Shown here in pieces: positions 34,203 to 46,659 of a stretch of 64,000 nucleotides of DNA (within the stretch, counting starts at the first letter, position 1; every line of letters begins with the position of its first letter). The notes under the pieces were generated by a model. It saw only the letters and a program-made list of their open reading frames with translations, was not told the origin of the DNA and ran no database searches. Origin of the DNA: Pyrus communis (taxonomy: Eukaryota; Streptophyta; Magnoliopsida; Rosales; Rosaceae); assembly GCF_963583255.1 (NCBI RefSeq), contig NC_084805.1, positions 3,303,060 through 3,367,059 of the forward strand, read 5' to 3'. Both the position numbers and the translations under genes were made by a program.

Positions 34203-35665
34203 CCTAAGGTCTCGTTTGGTATGAAGAATTGGATTTGAATGGATAATTAACTGTTTTCAAGGTATGTTCAAAATAGAAAAGAAAATTTTACGTCCAACTT
34301 GGAGGTAGGAGATCAATTACTTCTAAAGAAAAGTATTTCAATCCTCCCCAAAATCGGAGGATTAGAAGGGAGAAGTTTTCTTCATGTCTAATCCTCTTCT
34401 AAATCCCATAAAATGACAAATCATTCTCCTCTATGTACCTTCATTGATGCGGGAGGCAAGCCTCGAAAGAAAACAATTTGAAGACCACTGCTATGCTGTG
34501 GGAATAATATCTGCTGTTCATCAAATTTGACCCAGTTTCCATGACTATCATTTGGAGAGTTATATATCTCCGGAAAGCTCTGGAAGTCTATTACCAATGC
34601 AACCAACAGTGCGTCAATCAGAGTTTTCTATAGAAAATTATTAGAAAATACCGAAGGATGTGCGGTTGTGCGAGAAAATCTGCAAACGCCATTTCTTCCA
34701 AATAGAGAGGATATACCAGCATCTTGCTCCCATGGATGACAATCAGGTATCAGTAATTAATCTGAGTCAAATATTATTGAAAAAGAATTTGTGTTCTTCT
34801 CAAAGAGTTGTTGATTGGAATTTGCCTCCAATATATGATGAGTGTTCAGATGATGGATACTTGATGATTCCTACCAAAGAGGTAACTCCAAAAAAATTTG
34901 CTCAGGAAGTTACACCATCCACCACTAAGTCTTGAGCCAAGAGGAAATCTCAGGACTATAGTTTTTCATCATATTCCAATAAAAGAAGAAAAATCCTGGT
35001 TGGAAGATGATTTCAAATATTTCAACCAGAACTACTTTGAAAATCTGGTTCGGTGCCATATGTGTTCACTCATTGTCTGCTTTTTTGAAGATGTTATTGG
35101 TCCAAGTTGTTGATACTCAATTCTTTGGAGAGCTCAAAGAGTTCAAATCTTGGACAGGTCGAAAACCTAAATTCAAACAAAAATACAAAAAGGGTTCAAA
35201 CTCGAGGACGAGTTCTTTTCGAGAAGAGGAGTATGATGCAGTCCACACAATTAATATGATCCATGTATTAAACATGTTGTTGGTGGCTGTTTTTCAGCTT
35301 TCAAAGTCATGTTTTAATTACATGCGTAGAAACTACAATCTTTAGTATTAAGATTTCTATCCTACCAATGTATTGTAATCTCCCTATTTAAAGGAATTCT
35401 TATGTACTAAAAAAATCAGTCAATTAGTGAATTATAATTACTCCAAGAAGTGAGTGAGTTTCCTCCTTTTTAAATCAAGCATTTGGTTTGGCCGTATCGA
35501 GTGAATCCACGATTAATAGTGATTCCGTTACCCCTAGTTGAGTGATTCTAAGGTTAACTATCCATCGTCTCCTGGAAATTCCTTGGCTACTTGCATCATT
35601 CATAATACATTAAGTTTAGCAGTTATCAATTTCAATCCAATCCTCCACACAAAATGAGCCCTATG
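34203..35665. mobile_element. Possible hAT-like element containing retroelement debris
   Basis: The left side AGGTCTCGTTTGGTATGAAG, followed by AATTGGATT, resembles the inverted right side (AGGGCTCATTTTGTGTGGAG, then GATTGGATT). This suggests terminal inverted repeats. The inside (34660-35345) holds retroelement-like frames. The 8-bp target duplication is not clear. Confidence 0.35.
34660..35345 (+). pseudogene. Retrotransposon coding remnant (Gypsy-like, tentative)
   Basis: Three overlapping short frames. One contains VVDWNLPPIYDEC, resembling a segment between protease and RT of some plant Gypsy polyproteins. It is followed by a broken region and a terminal stretch near 35170-35230 with SNSRTSSFREEEYD. 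The downstream TCCCTATTTAAAGG at about 35380 looks like the end of an LTR. No catalytic motif remains. Confidence 0.35.
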
Positions 35666-35831
35666 TCAAGTTGGTTTCTCTCTCACTTGTATTAGGTAAA
35701 TATTTTGGGTGACTGTTTGCTCTTAGAAAATTGAAATCCGACCATACTAAATCGACTGTCCGATTTGATCTATCAAATATCTATTTATTTTTTTTACTAA
35801 TTGGATGGGAAAAGAGTATTAATGTAGAAAT

Positions 35832-36081
35832 TGTTGTGGCCTATATATAACTAATAGGGGAAGGGGGGTCGGTGACATAGAGAGAATATAGAGAGAGATG
35901 TGTTTGTAAGGTTGTGTAGAGGATGTTGTTATTTCCCCTATGCAATGCCTTTATTTATAGTAATAAAAGAGACAAGAAATTCTTCTCCTCCAAGGAATAC
36001 AAGTCCTAATAGGAAAGAATAACTAAAATCAAATATAATCTAAGATTTACACAATCACACTTAAATAAGAAGTTTATAACA
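35832..36081 (-). repeat. Element X 3' LTR
   Basis: 250 bp, TGTTGTGGCC to TTTATAACA on the plus strand. The complement has a TATA box, CTATAAATAAAGGC. It is clearly diverged from 42050-42306 by substitutions and small indels. Confidence 0.93.
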
Positions 36082-38985
36082 CTCCCCTTGAGTGTGTAAA
36101 TACTCAAGTAGATTCGGCATCATGTAGAGGTTGAAGAAGTCGACTTGTTGGCACTGATTCTGGAAACACACTATTCTCAATAAGGTAGAAACTTGCATAA
36201 GGAAGTAAGTCTCATAAAAAAAAACCCTATGACTATGGTAAAAACCCGAGTAGGGACAAAACCCATAGTCTAAGGAAAAATGTGCGAGAAATGGAAAGTC
36301 AAATGAAACATCTACAGGACGTCATTAGGGATATGATCAACCCAAGGTGGGTGCCTTGTCAAAACCTCGTTAGGTAGCAAAAACCCAGTAGGAAAAATGC
36401 TCCTAATCATAGGGAAAAAGAGTATATTAAGATCAAACAAAAATACTTCAGGATACTTCCCCTGAATTTGACATAATTCCAAAGAGAACTAGCAATGTTA
36501 CAACTCAGAAAGTTTATACATACCAATTCCTTAAACAAGCTTCTAAAACGTCGCCTTCAGTAGAGATTTGGTGAAGAGGTTGGCTAGATTGTCTTGTGAA
36601 CGGATTTGCTTGACTTCAATCTTCTGATGCTCTTGTTGTTGATGTAAGAAGAAGAACTTCGGCACAATATGCTTGGTGTTGTCTCCTTTGATGTAACCTT
36701 TCTTGAGTTGTTCGATGCATGCTATGTTGTCTTCATAGATCTTCGTTGAGACATCAACGACAGGGTAAAGGCTGCATGAGCTTCAAATATGGCCCACAAT
36801 TGTTCTCAACCAAAAGCATTCCCGAGTTGCTTCGGGTAAGGCCAGAATTTTAGCATGGTTAGACGAAGTGGCAACTAAGGTCTGTTTAGTTGACCTCCAA
36901 GAGATTCCGGTGCCTCTAACGATAAAGGCATTTGAGAGCCCGCCTTGTACGAATCAGATAAGTATCATGCGTCAACATAACCAACAAGACGAGAATCGAC
37001 TCGAGATAAAATGGGTGCGGCATCACTCGAGGATCCGTAGGGGTAGAACAAGCCTAGATCCGTAGTACCCTTAGGGTAGCAGAAAATGCCTTTAAAACCA
37101 GTCCAGTGTCTGCGTATTGGTGCATTACTGTATCTTGCTAAAAGATTAATAGTAAAGGAGATGATGGGTCTAGTGCATTGAGCTAAGTACAACAAAGCGC
37201 CTATTGCACTTATATAATGAACTTCAGGCTCCAAAATGTCTTCATCATCCTCCTTCGAATGGAAGGGATCTTGTTTTGCATCTAGCGATAAAACGACCAT
37301 AGGAGTACTCGAAGGCTTCTCTTTATCATCGTTAAAGCGGCGCAACACCTTCTGGGTATAGTTCGATTGATGTACTAAGAGTCCATCTGAATGGTGCTGT
37401 ATCTCGAGACTGAGATAATATCGAGTCTTTCCTAGATCTTTCATCTCAAATTCCGACTTCAAGTATGCGGCAGTTCTCGCAAGCTCTTTAGAAGTTCTGA
37501 TAAGATTCATGTCATCGACATATACTGCAACAATTGCAAAACCAAATGTGACTTCTTAATGAACACACAAGGGCATAGTTCATTGTTCACATTTAATACT
37601 CACTCAGACGGTTATACCACATTCTTCCGAATTCCTTCAAATTGTAGAGTGAATGCCTCAGCCGAATTGAGAGCATGTTCCAAGGTTTGGAAATATTTGA
37701 TCTAGTCAATGTAAGTCCTTCGGGAACTTTCATATAAATTTTTGTATCAAGATCCCCATAAGGACGCAGTTACTACGCCCATCAGCTGCATACTCAGTTT
37801 TTCGAAAACTACCAAACCGATAAGGTGGCGAAAAACAATCACATCCATAACGGGTGAATCAGTTTCATCATAGTCAATCCTGGGGTGCTGTGAGAAGCCT
37901 AGCGCAACAAGACGAGCTTTGTAACGCATAATTTTGTTCTTCTCATTACATTTTCGAAAGAAAACCCACTTGTAGCTAACGGGTTTCACATGTGAAGGAG
38001 TAGGACTTACAGGTCCAAACATTTATGTTTCACAAGCGAATCGAGTTCGACTTAGATTGCTTGTTTCCAGTTGGACCAATCAGTTTTACGTCGACATTCA
38101 TCAATGGAACGGGGTTCAGTGTCATTGCTCAACATCATCCAAGCTAGCATAATGGACCGAAATCTCACGATCTTAGGAGGTGGTTTCGTCTCTTCAAGGA
38201 CGTTTCCGTAATCTAGAATTTCTTCATGAGTTGGACAAAATGAGTAGGCGATAGTCAAATTCACGGTAGGCTTTTCAGGTGCCTGTGCTATGGGTTTCCA
38301 CTTCTGGGGGTGTGAATCCTTTGAACCAAGAGGTCTGCCACGCTTATGTGTAGGGGTAGATGATTGGCTAGCCGATAATGTACGTGGATCGCCAAAGTTG
38401 GCGTCCCAAGCGTCTAGGAGAGAAGTTTGTCGTACATTTGGTACATCAATCTTTGTAGGCACATTTGTATCTGGAATGTTTGATCTTGCCACTCGCGCTA
38501 GATCGGTGAAAGTATCTTGCATGCTCTAAGCTAAGCTCTGAAGATCTACTATGCACTGCATTTCATTCTCAGACTGAACGGTGCAGGAATCTAAATAAGA
38601 CAAAGTGAGAGTCGTCCACGATAATTCAAGTCGTTCATCAGGAATGTTGACGTTCTTATCTCCCCTAACTGCCGGAAGACTGTCGCATAGAACTGACAAT
38701 CCACGAAATGAGCGATAAACAAATCTCTTATCAAAGGTTCTAAGTAACGAATAATCGAAGGTGAATAATATCTGACATAGATTCCCATCCTTCGCTAAGG
38801 CCCCATTTTTGTATGCAGGGGTGACGAAATCGACACATAGACCGCACAACCAAAAACGCACAAATCCAATATGTCAAGTTCGTATCCAGTAACCAACTGA
38901 ATGGCGCTATATGGTTGGGTTGCAACAGGCCTTAGGCAGACCAACATGCTGCATGCAATATTGCATGACCCCAAGCAGTGATCAG
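36082..38985 (-). pseudogene. Element X pol remnant: integrase tail, RT, RNase H
   Basis: Minus-strand pieces run from 38985 to about 36560. The integrase C-terminal region includes a FWLCGLCVDF-like string near 38840. The linker region is 38522-38052. RT opens at about 38022 (SYKWVFFRK), and the YVDD box is kept near 37515-37530. RT continues to QKVLRRFNDDK and YISAIGALLYLAQC. RNase H and the terminal strings persist to about 36560. Several frameshifts and stops separate the parts, so no complete RT can be read. Confidence 0.85.
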
Positions 38986-39320
38986 AAGTGATGCACCGAA
39001 ATTCAACTCCATTTTCTACATAGGTTTAAGTGTGGTAATTATTATTGTTCTTGAAACTCAACAATGTTCTTTCGGAACACGGAGAATAAAGTGCCTCATC
39101 AATGGTCAAATTTGTACCATTGGACAACATTATACATGCCTTACCGTATCATTCGATCAGGTTAGATAGGCCTGAGAGGGTTGTCAAAGATGCATCTTAG
39201 GTATGAAGTTAGTGAAATATATGCGTTCACACAAAATGGTATGCGTGGTTGCATTATCTGCCAGACAACTAACTTTCCAACTAGTCATACCTAGAATAAA
39301 AATTAATTTAAATCAGTTGC
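38986..39320 (-). pseudogene. Element X protease/pre-integrase remnant
   Basis: Minus-strand remnant of the region before integrase. It aligns with 46290-46600 of element Y and 55790-56030 of Z and carries the VCxAD(N)-type segment near 39260-39280. It ends abruptly where the integrase core should begin. Confidence 0.6.
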
Positions 39321-39509
39321 ATGCATAAAAGTTCTTAAAAAATATCCATTCAAAATAATTTAAGTATTCAAGGATGGTAATTAATTAAAAACTTAATATC
39401 CAAAAATAAATCACCAACAAATAATCCAAACATAAAGGAAAAATTGTTCAAAAATTAAACCAAAAAACAAAGGGGGTTTCGGCCACTATGTGGAATTCGG
39501 CCCAATTTT

Positions 39510-40513
39510 CTAAATTTCAACCAGAAAATAGTTTATGTTTAAGATTCTAATCTTCCATAAGGGTGGTATCCTCCTAAAAGTCAAAAACCTCCATCTTGGT
39601 ACTCTCCGGTTCATCCACTTGCACAAAGTTTGATTCAAACTTCTTACAATGCGAATGATATTCAACTCCAACCTTCTAGGGAGCTCGGCAAACACAGGAT
39701 CAATGGTCCTTGGAACCACAGCAGTAGCACATGTCTGCATCTGTGGTTGCAGGTGCTTTACCTTCATTCTTGAAGTTCGGGGGCTTAAGAGTGAAGTTAG
39801 GGCGCTTCTAGGCTCGGTTTCCTCCCTTAGATAGGCCTTAGCTCTGTTGACCTTGATAGGGTGGCTTCTAACCGCCCCTACCATGCTTATTTTGACATTT
39901 TGGGCGTTTTCTTATGTTATAATGTGCTTCAGGAATGGTAGTCGCCCCATTAAGTCAAGCTTAATGATCATCAACAGATGATTCTAATTTTCAGCGATAA
40001 GTAAAACAGAGATCAAATCTGAAAACTTAGTGACTTCTGAGCCCTATATTGTTACTGTAGGACAATATTACTAGCAGAGAATGTCGAATAGGTCTGATCA
40101 TCTTCAGTCAAGGTCTCGTTACAAAGCTTGAGAAGTGATCAGATTCGACAAACTTCGTAATTATATTCATTCACAGGCTTAAAGTCTTAGAAGCACAAAT
40201 GCTGCCAGTCATGTCTTACTTCAGGCAAGAAGATGTCCTTTTGGTGATCAAAGCGATCAGCCAAAGCGACCCAGAGTGTTCGTGGATCCTCCTCAGCAAA
40301 GTACTCGATTTGCAGTGCATCATGAATATGTCTTCGGATGAAGATCATGGCAATGGCTTTCTCAGCTTCGCCAACTAAGTTGTACATCTTATCTTCAATG
40401 GCGGGACGCAAATTCTTTTCAATGAGGTGGAGCTTCACATCTGAGGCCCGCTTGAGGTAGCTTATTCCAAAGACCTCCAAAGTGGTAAAGTCGAGTTTGT
40501 TCAAATTAGACAT
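39510..40513 (-). pseudogene. Element X gag remnant
   Basis: The gag N-terminus reads MSNLNKLDFTTLEVFG from 40513, with AEKAIAMIFIRRHIHDAL near residues 50-68 and RTLWVALADRFDHQKDI further on. The CCHC zinc knuckle near 39690-39735 contains an in-frame TGA, and the frame shifts on either side of it. The same region survives in Z (53393-54315) but is absent from Y. Confidence 0.8.
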
Positions 40514-40519
40514 GTTCCT

Positions 40520-42049
40520 ATCACAAAATAAATGGACAAGATGTGATTAGTGTAATAGAAGAACAAATCAATCCATTCACATAGGAGTAGAACATTCAGG
40601 TTCTAATAGACATGTATTGGTTTAAATTTACATGAAAAAACTTTAGGTTTTCATGGGTGATGTTTTTAAGGAAAACTTCAGGTTTCAAAATTATTATGAA
40701 CTTCAGGTTCATATGTTCCTGTAGACAGACACAAATATATATACAGAAATATGCAACAAGAAAATATACAAATAGAACTTCAAGTCTGTAATTATAATTG
40801 AATTAATTATTTAGACTTCGGGCCAATTTTAAAGTGTAAGTAAAAAAAATTATAAAACCCAAAAGTACCTAAAAAAATAGGCATTTAGAACTCGAGGCCC
40901 AAAATAATAATCTGAAGCCCATAAGTAGGCTGAGTAGTTTGATACCGTGAGGCCCAGGCCCAAAAATTGGTATGGGTTTAAAATGGGCCGAGCCAACAGA
41001 AAAAGGCTGCAGGCTTTTCTGGGTTGTAAGAACAGGCCCAGCCTTATAGGTGAGGTCCAAGATGGCTTATGAAGGGTACGGATCGGGTGTGATGTGGAGC
41101 AGTGCATCAATTCTCCAGCAGCGAGCTAGGATCGTGTGCGGCGCAGCCAGATGAACCAAGGGGAAGATGCAATCCAGTGTGTTGCATGACACAAAGATAC
41201 CATATATAGCCACGGGCTAGTGTCACGGACTGAGTCCAACAGAGAGGCCCAATTGGGCTCTGTGATGCAGGCCGTGGGAAATAAAGCTTAAGTAGGCTTA
41301 GGTCAAGTCCAAAACGGCCCATGTCAAAACTGGGTTGTGTCGTTAGAGAAAGAAAACGGCGCCACGACTTCAAGTAGCTGGGTTTTGAGACACGATTCTC
41401 GATGCAGGGTCGTGGGTTTGATGGTAAGCCAATTCCTAATGACGAAGAGAATGCCTTAACGTCGGAGGGAAGGGAAAAAGGAAACCCGTGAAATTCAAAC
41501 TTCAATTTCACCCAAATTTGACAGAATTCTTCTTGAATTTCAATGATATTGGTTCAAAAATCATGACACTACGTCGAAATTTGCCAGAAAATTGCACGGC
41601 AAGGTCGTGGTCTCACTGCAGGCAAGTTGGGGTTTCTGATTTGGACGTCATATGCATCAGGTTTCAATGGAGCTTAATGCTCCGCGGGTGGCTCGGGTCA
41701 TGGGTTCGAAGAACCTTAAATTTTGTTTTCAATTAATTTAATGCATATTTATTCAAATAAATTAATGCATGGACATATATTTGATGCAATTTATGGTAAT
41801 ATCAATTTCACATAATTCAACAATTATGGATATAATGCATACACAATTTATGTGGAATCTAAATTTCGAAAAATGAAAAGTTGGGTCATGCATTATGGTG
41901 AATGTTCATGCTATCAAGGCTGCAAAAATATCGAGATAAAAACCGTTGTTTTGGAAAAAGCTGATTGCGTGATATTATTGGTGAACTGGTTTGATGCAGA
42001 AAGCTTCCACGTCAAATTCCTAAGCGCAGTGGTAGGAGTGTGTTGAACA
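40520..42049 (-). other. Element X 5' leader
   Basis: Non-coding leader between gag and the 5' LTR. It carries GGCCCA-type repeats at 40880-41350 also seen in Y (46795-47260) and Z (52860-53060 inverted). Frames on either strand are not conserved among the three elements. Confidence 0.7.
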
Positions 42050-42306
42050 TGTTGTGGCCTATATTTAAGTGACAGAGGAAGGAGGTTGGTGGCACAAAGA
42101 GAATATAAAGAGAGAGTGAGAGAGATGTGTTTTTAGGATTGTGTAGAGGATGTTGTTATTTCCTCTACGCAATGCCTTTATTTATAGTAATAAGAGAGAA
42201 CAAATCCTTCTCCTCCAAGGAATACAAGTCCTAATAGGAAGGAATAACTAGAATCAAATCTAATCTAGGATTTATATAATCATACTTAAATAAGAAGTTT
42301 ATAACA
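42050..42306 (-). repeat. Element X 5' LTR
   Basis: 257 bp ending at the GAAAT duplication. The complement contains the same TATA-type ACTATAAATAAAGG box. Confidence 0.93.
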
Positions 42307-42404
42307 GAAATATAGAATTGGTCTATTTCATTCATAAGGTTAAACTCTATGTACACATCACAAGCTTTGTGACCAAGGAATATAATTCCTTAGAAAGTAA
42401 GAAA

Positions 42405-42659
42405 TGTTGTAGCATATTTTATCTGACTAAGGGAAGGGGGGCCGGCGACAAGGAGAGATTGTAAAGAGAGATTAAATTGTAGGAATGTAGGGGAATGTGT
42501 GTGTTATTCCTCCCTACGTAGTGCCTTTATTTATAGTAATAAGGGAAAGAAGAAATCCTTCATCCCCAAGGAATACAAGTCTATATAGGAAAGAATAACT
42601 AGAATAAAATCTAATCTAGGATTTACATAATCACACTTAACCTAGGACAGTTTACAACA
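42405..42659 (-). repeat. Element Y 3' LTR
   Basis: 255 bp, TGTTGTAGCA to TTTACAACA. It is related to, but clearly different from, the LTRs of X. Confidence 0.92.
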
Positions 42660-45600
42660 TTCCCCCTTAAGTATGTAAATACTCAAGGTAGATTCGGCAT
42701 TATGTAGAAGTTGAGGAAGTCGCCTCGTTAGCATTGATTCTGGGAACAACGTTATTCTCAATAAGGTAGGAACTTGCATAAGGAAGTAAGTCTTCACTAA
42801 AAAACCCTAAGGCTATGGCAAAACCCCGAGTAGGGACAAAATCCATAGTCTAAGGAATGCGTGAGTAATGCAAAGTCAAATGAAACGTCTACAGGACATC
42901 ATCAAGGATATGATCAACCTAAGATTAGTGCATCGTTAAAACCTTGTTAGGTAGCAAAAACCCAATGGAAAAAATGCTCATAATCGTAAGGAAAAAGAAT
43001 ACACTAGGACCAAACAAGTATACATCAGGATATTCCCCCTGAGTTTGACACAATTCCAAAGTGAACTAGCAATGTTACAACTCTGAAAGTTTATGCATAC
43101 CAATTCCTTGAACAAGCTTTTGAAACGTCGCATTCGGTAGTGACTTGGTGAAAACGTCGGCCAGATTGTCTTATGAACAGATTTGCATGACTTCAATCTT
43201 CTGATGTTGTTGTTATTGATGTGAGAAGAAGAATTTCGGTACAGTGTGCTTGGTGTTGTCTCCTTTGATATAACCATTCTTGAGTTATTCGATACATGCT
43301 GCTTTGTCTTCATAGATCATTGTTAGGACGTCAACAATAGGGTAAAAATTGCAGGAGCTTCGAATATGGCCCACAACTGTTCTCAACCCAAAAGTATTCC
43401 CGAGTTGCTTCATATAAAGCGAGAATTTTAGCATGGTTAGACGAAGTGGCAACTAAGGTCTGTTTAGTTGACCTTTAAGAGATTGCGGTGCCTCCAATGG
43501 TTAAGACATAACCCATTTGAGAGCACGCCTTGTGCGGATCAGATCAGTATCCTGCGTCGGCATAACCAACAAGGCGAGAATCAACTCGAGATAAGGGGGT
43601 GTGGCATCACTCAAGGATTTGTAGAGATAGAACAAGCCCAAATCCATAGTACCCTTAAGGTAATGGAATATGTCTTTAACACCAAATCAGTGTATGCTTG
43701 TTGGTGCATTACTGTATCTTGCCAAAAAATTAACAACGAATGAAATGTCGGGTCTAACGTATTGAGCTAAGTACAATAAAGCGCCGATCGCACTTAGATA
43801 AGGAACTTCAGCCTCCAAAATCTCTTCATCATCCTCATTCAGATGGAATGGATCTCGTTTTGCATCTAGCGATCGAACGACCACAGGAGTACTCGAAGGC
43901 TGCTTTATCCTCGTTAAAGCGGCGCAACACCTTCTGGGTGTAGTTCAATTGATGTACTAAGATTCTATGTGAACGATGCTCTATCTCGAGAGTATCGAGT
44001 TTTTCTTAGATCTTTGATCTCAAATTCCGACTTTAGGTGTGCGGCAGTTCTCGCGAGATCCTCAGGAGTTCCGATAAGATTCATGTCATCGACATATACT
44101 ATAACAATCCCAAAACCAGAATGTGACTTCTTAATGAACAAACAAAGGAATAGTTTATTGTTCACATATCCCTGATTAGTCAAATACTCACTTAAACGGT
44201 TATACCACATCATTCCTGATTGCTTCAAACCGTAGAGTGAACGCCTCAATCGAATTGAGAATGTGTTCCAGGGTTTGGAAATATTTGATCCAGTTAATGT
44301 AAGTCATTCGGGAACTTTCATATAAATTTATGTATCAAGATCCCCATAGAGATACGTAATTACTACGTCCATCAGTGGTATACTTAGTTTTTCGGAAACT
44401 ACCAAACTGATTAGGTAGCGAAAAGTAATCGCATCCATAACGGGTGAATAAGTTTTGTCATGGACAATCCCAGGACATTGTGAGAAGCCTTGCATAACAA
44501 GATGAGCTTTGTAACACACAATTTCGTTCTTCTCATTACGCTTCCAAACGAAAACCCATTTGTAGCCAACGGGCTTCACATGTGGAGGAGTAGGAGTAAA
44601 CGAATCGAGTTCAACTTAGATTGCTTGTTTTCAGTTTGACCAATCAGTTTTATGTCGACATTCATCAATGGAATGGGGTTCAATGTCATCGCTTAACATG
44701 ATCTCAATAACTACTGCATATGTTAATGCATCGTCGACGATTATCTCAGTTCTACACCACGCATCTTCTAAGCTAGCATAATAGACCAAAATTTCACGAT
44801 TCTCAGGAGGTGGATTCGTCTCTTCAAGGATGCTTTCATAATCTAGAATTTCCTCATAAATTGGATAAAATGAGTAAGCGTCACAGTAGGCTTTTTAGAA
44901 GCCTGTGCCGTGGGTTTCCTATTCCGGGGGTGTGAATCCTTTAAACCAGGAGGTCTGCCATGCTTTTGTGTAGGGGCAGGTGATTAGCTAGCCGCTAATG
45001 TATGCGGATCACCGAAGTTGGCTTCCCAAGCCTCCATGAAGGAAGTCCATCTACATTTGGTACATCAATCTTTGCAGGCACATTCGCAGCTGAAATATAT
45101 GATCTTGTAACTCACGCTAGATCGGCGAAAACATCTGGCATGATCTGAGCTATGCTCTAAAGATCTAATATGCGATGCACTTTAGTTTCAGACTAAGCTG
45201 TGCAGGGATCTAAATGAGACAAAGTGGGAGTTGCCAACGGTAATTCGCGTCATTCTTCAGGAACGTTGATGTTCTTATCTCTCCCTAATGACGAGAAGAT
45301 TGTCTCATAGAAGTGACAATCCACGAAACGAGCAGTAAACAGATCGCCTATCAAATATTCTAAGTAACGACTGATCGAAGGATAATCATATCCGACATAG
45401 ATTCTCATCCTTCATTGATGCCCCATTTTTGTACGTAAGGGTGGTGAAATCGGCACATAGACCGCACAACCAAAAATTTACAGATGCGATATGTCAGGTT
45501 CAAATTCAGTAACCAACTAAAGGGTGTTATATGGTTGGGTCACAAAAAACCTCAGACAGACTAACATGGCTGCGTGTAATATTGCATGGCCCCAAGCAGC

Positions 45601-46652
45601 AATCGGGAACTTGGTACGTATGACCAACGATCGAGCAATCATTTGTAAGTGCTTAATGAATGCCTATGCCATGCCGTTCTGGGTGTGAACATGGGGTACT
45701 AGATATTCAACCTCAACCCCAACCGACATATAATAGTCATCAAAAGTTTTAAATGTGAATTCTTCAGCAGTATCCAATCGAATAGATTTGATCACATAAT
45801 CAGGGTGGTTAGCCTTGAGCTTGATAACCTGAGCTAACATTTTGGATAATGTAGCGTTCCTTGTGGACAACAAGCACACGTGTGACCAATGTGTGGAGAC
45901 ATCAACCAAAATGATAAAATATCTAAATGGTCTGTATGGAAGGTGAATCGATCCACAAATGTCCCCCTGAATCAGTTGTAGAAAAAATCCTGTCATAAGA
46001 AGGCTTAGTAATAAGTTTTCCTATTGAGCATGTTTGACATGTGATTCTTTGATCGAACCTAAACTTCGGATTAGTGGATGCCTATGTGATGATTTGAGGA
46101 TACGGTGCATCAATATTCGTCCGGGGTGTCCTAAACGATTATGCCAAAGTGTAATTTCATGCGCGGTCCCAGAAGCAGGGCCGGCCATATAATGGTTCTC
46201 TATGAGGCGTATGGTCGTAGTATACAGACTACTCAGGATACGCTTCATCTTCTCTAGAATACGCTTTTGGCCATATTCGTAGGAAGTTATGCACAAAAAT
46301 TCAACTTCGTTTTCTACATGGGTTTCAGCGTGGTAATTGTTATCTCTAATGTCATTAAAACTCAACAACGTTCTTCCCGAACATGGGGAATAAAGTGCCT
46401 TTTAAATAGTCACAATAGTGCCATTGGACAACATTATACGGGCTTTCCGTATCCTTCGATCTGGTTGGATAAACCTGAGAGGGTTGTCAAAGGTGCATTC
46501 TTAGGTACGAAGTTAGTGAAATAGATGTGTTCACGCAAAATGGTGTGTGTTGTTGCACTATTTGTCAAATAACTAACTGTCCCACTAGTCATTTCTAGAA
46601 TAAAATTAATTGAACCAGTCAGATGCATAAAAGTTCGAAAACTTAAATCCAT
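42660..46652 (-). pseudogene. Element Y pol remnant: pre-integrase, integrase, RT, RNase H
   Basis: Minus-strand pieces. 46652-46434 holds the protease-proximal region. 46368-46021 holds the pre-integrase region with TLWHNRLGHPGR. 45996-45664 holds the integrase core with GDICGS and SIRLDTAEEF, where the usual DNAGEF is altered to DTAEEF, and an HTQNGMA block. 44579-44328 has KPVGYKWVFVWKR. 44249-43965 has the intact VYVDDMN box. 43884-43687 has YLSAIGALLYLAQY. RNase H remnants reach about 43140. Stops and frameshifts are frequent. Confidence 0.86.
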
Positions 46653-46659
46653 TCGATTA

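Larger units (their letters stand above)
35832..42306 (-). mobile_element. Copia element X, integrase-core deleted
   Basis: LTRs at 35832-36081 and 42050-42306 (minus orientation, so the right one is the 5' LTR). The target duplication GAAAT is at 35827-35831 and 42307-42311. A polypurine tract (complement AAGGGGAG) borders the 3' LTR. gag, the pre-integrase segment, RT and RNase H pieces are present, but between about 38985 and 38990 the sequence jumps from the post-core integrase region to the pre-integrase region. About 0.7 kb is absent, corresponding to 45600-46290 in element Y. Many stops are present. It is the same family as Y and Z. Confidence 0.93.

Noticed and set aside
41107..41511. 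134-codon minus-strand frame in the leader of element X
   Set aside because: The corresponding leader regions of Y and Z do not keep it open, so it is an accidental frame.
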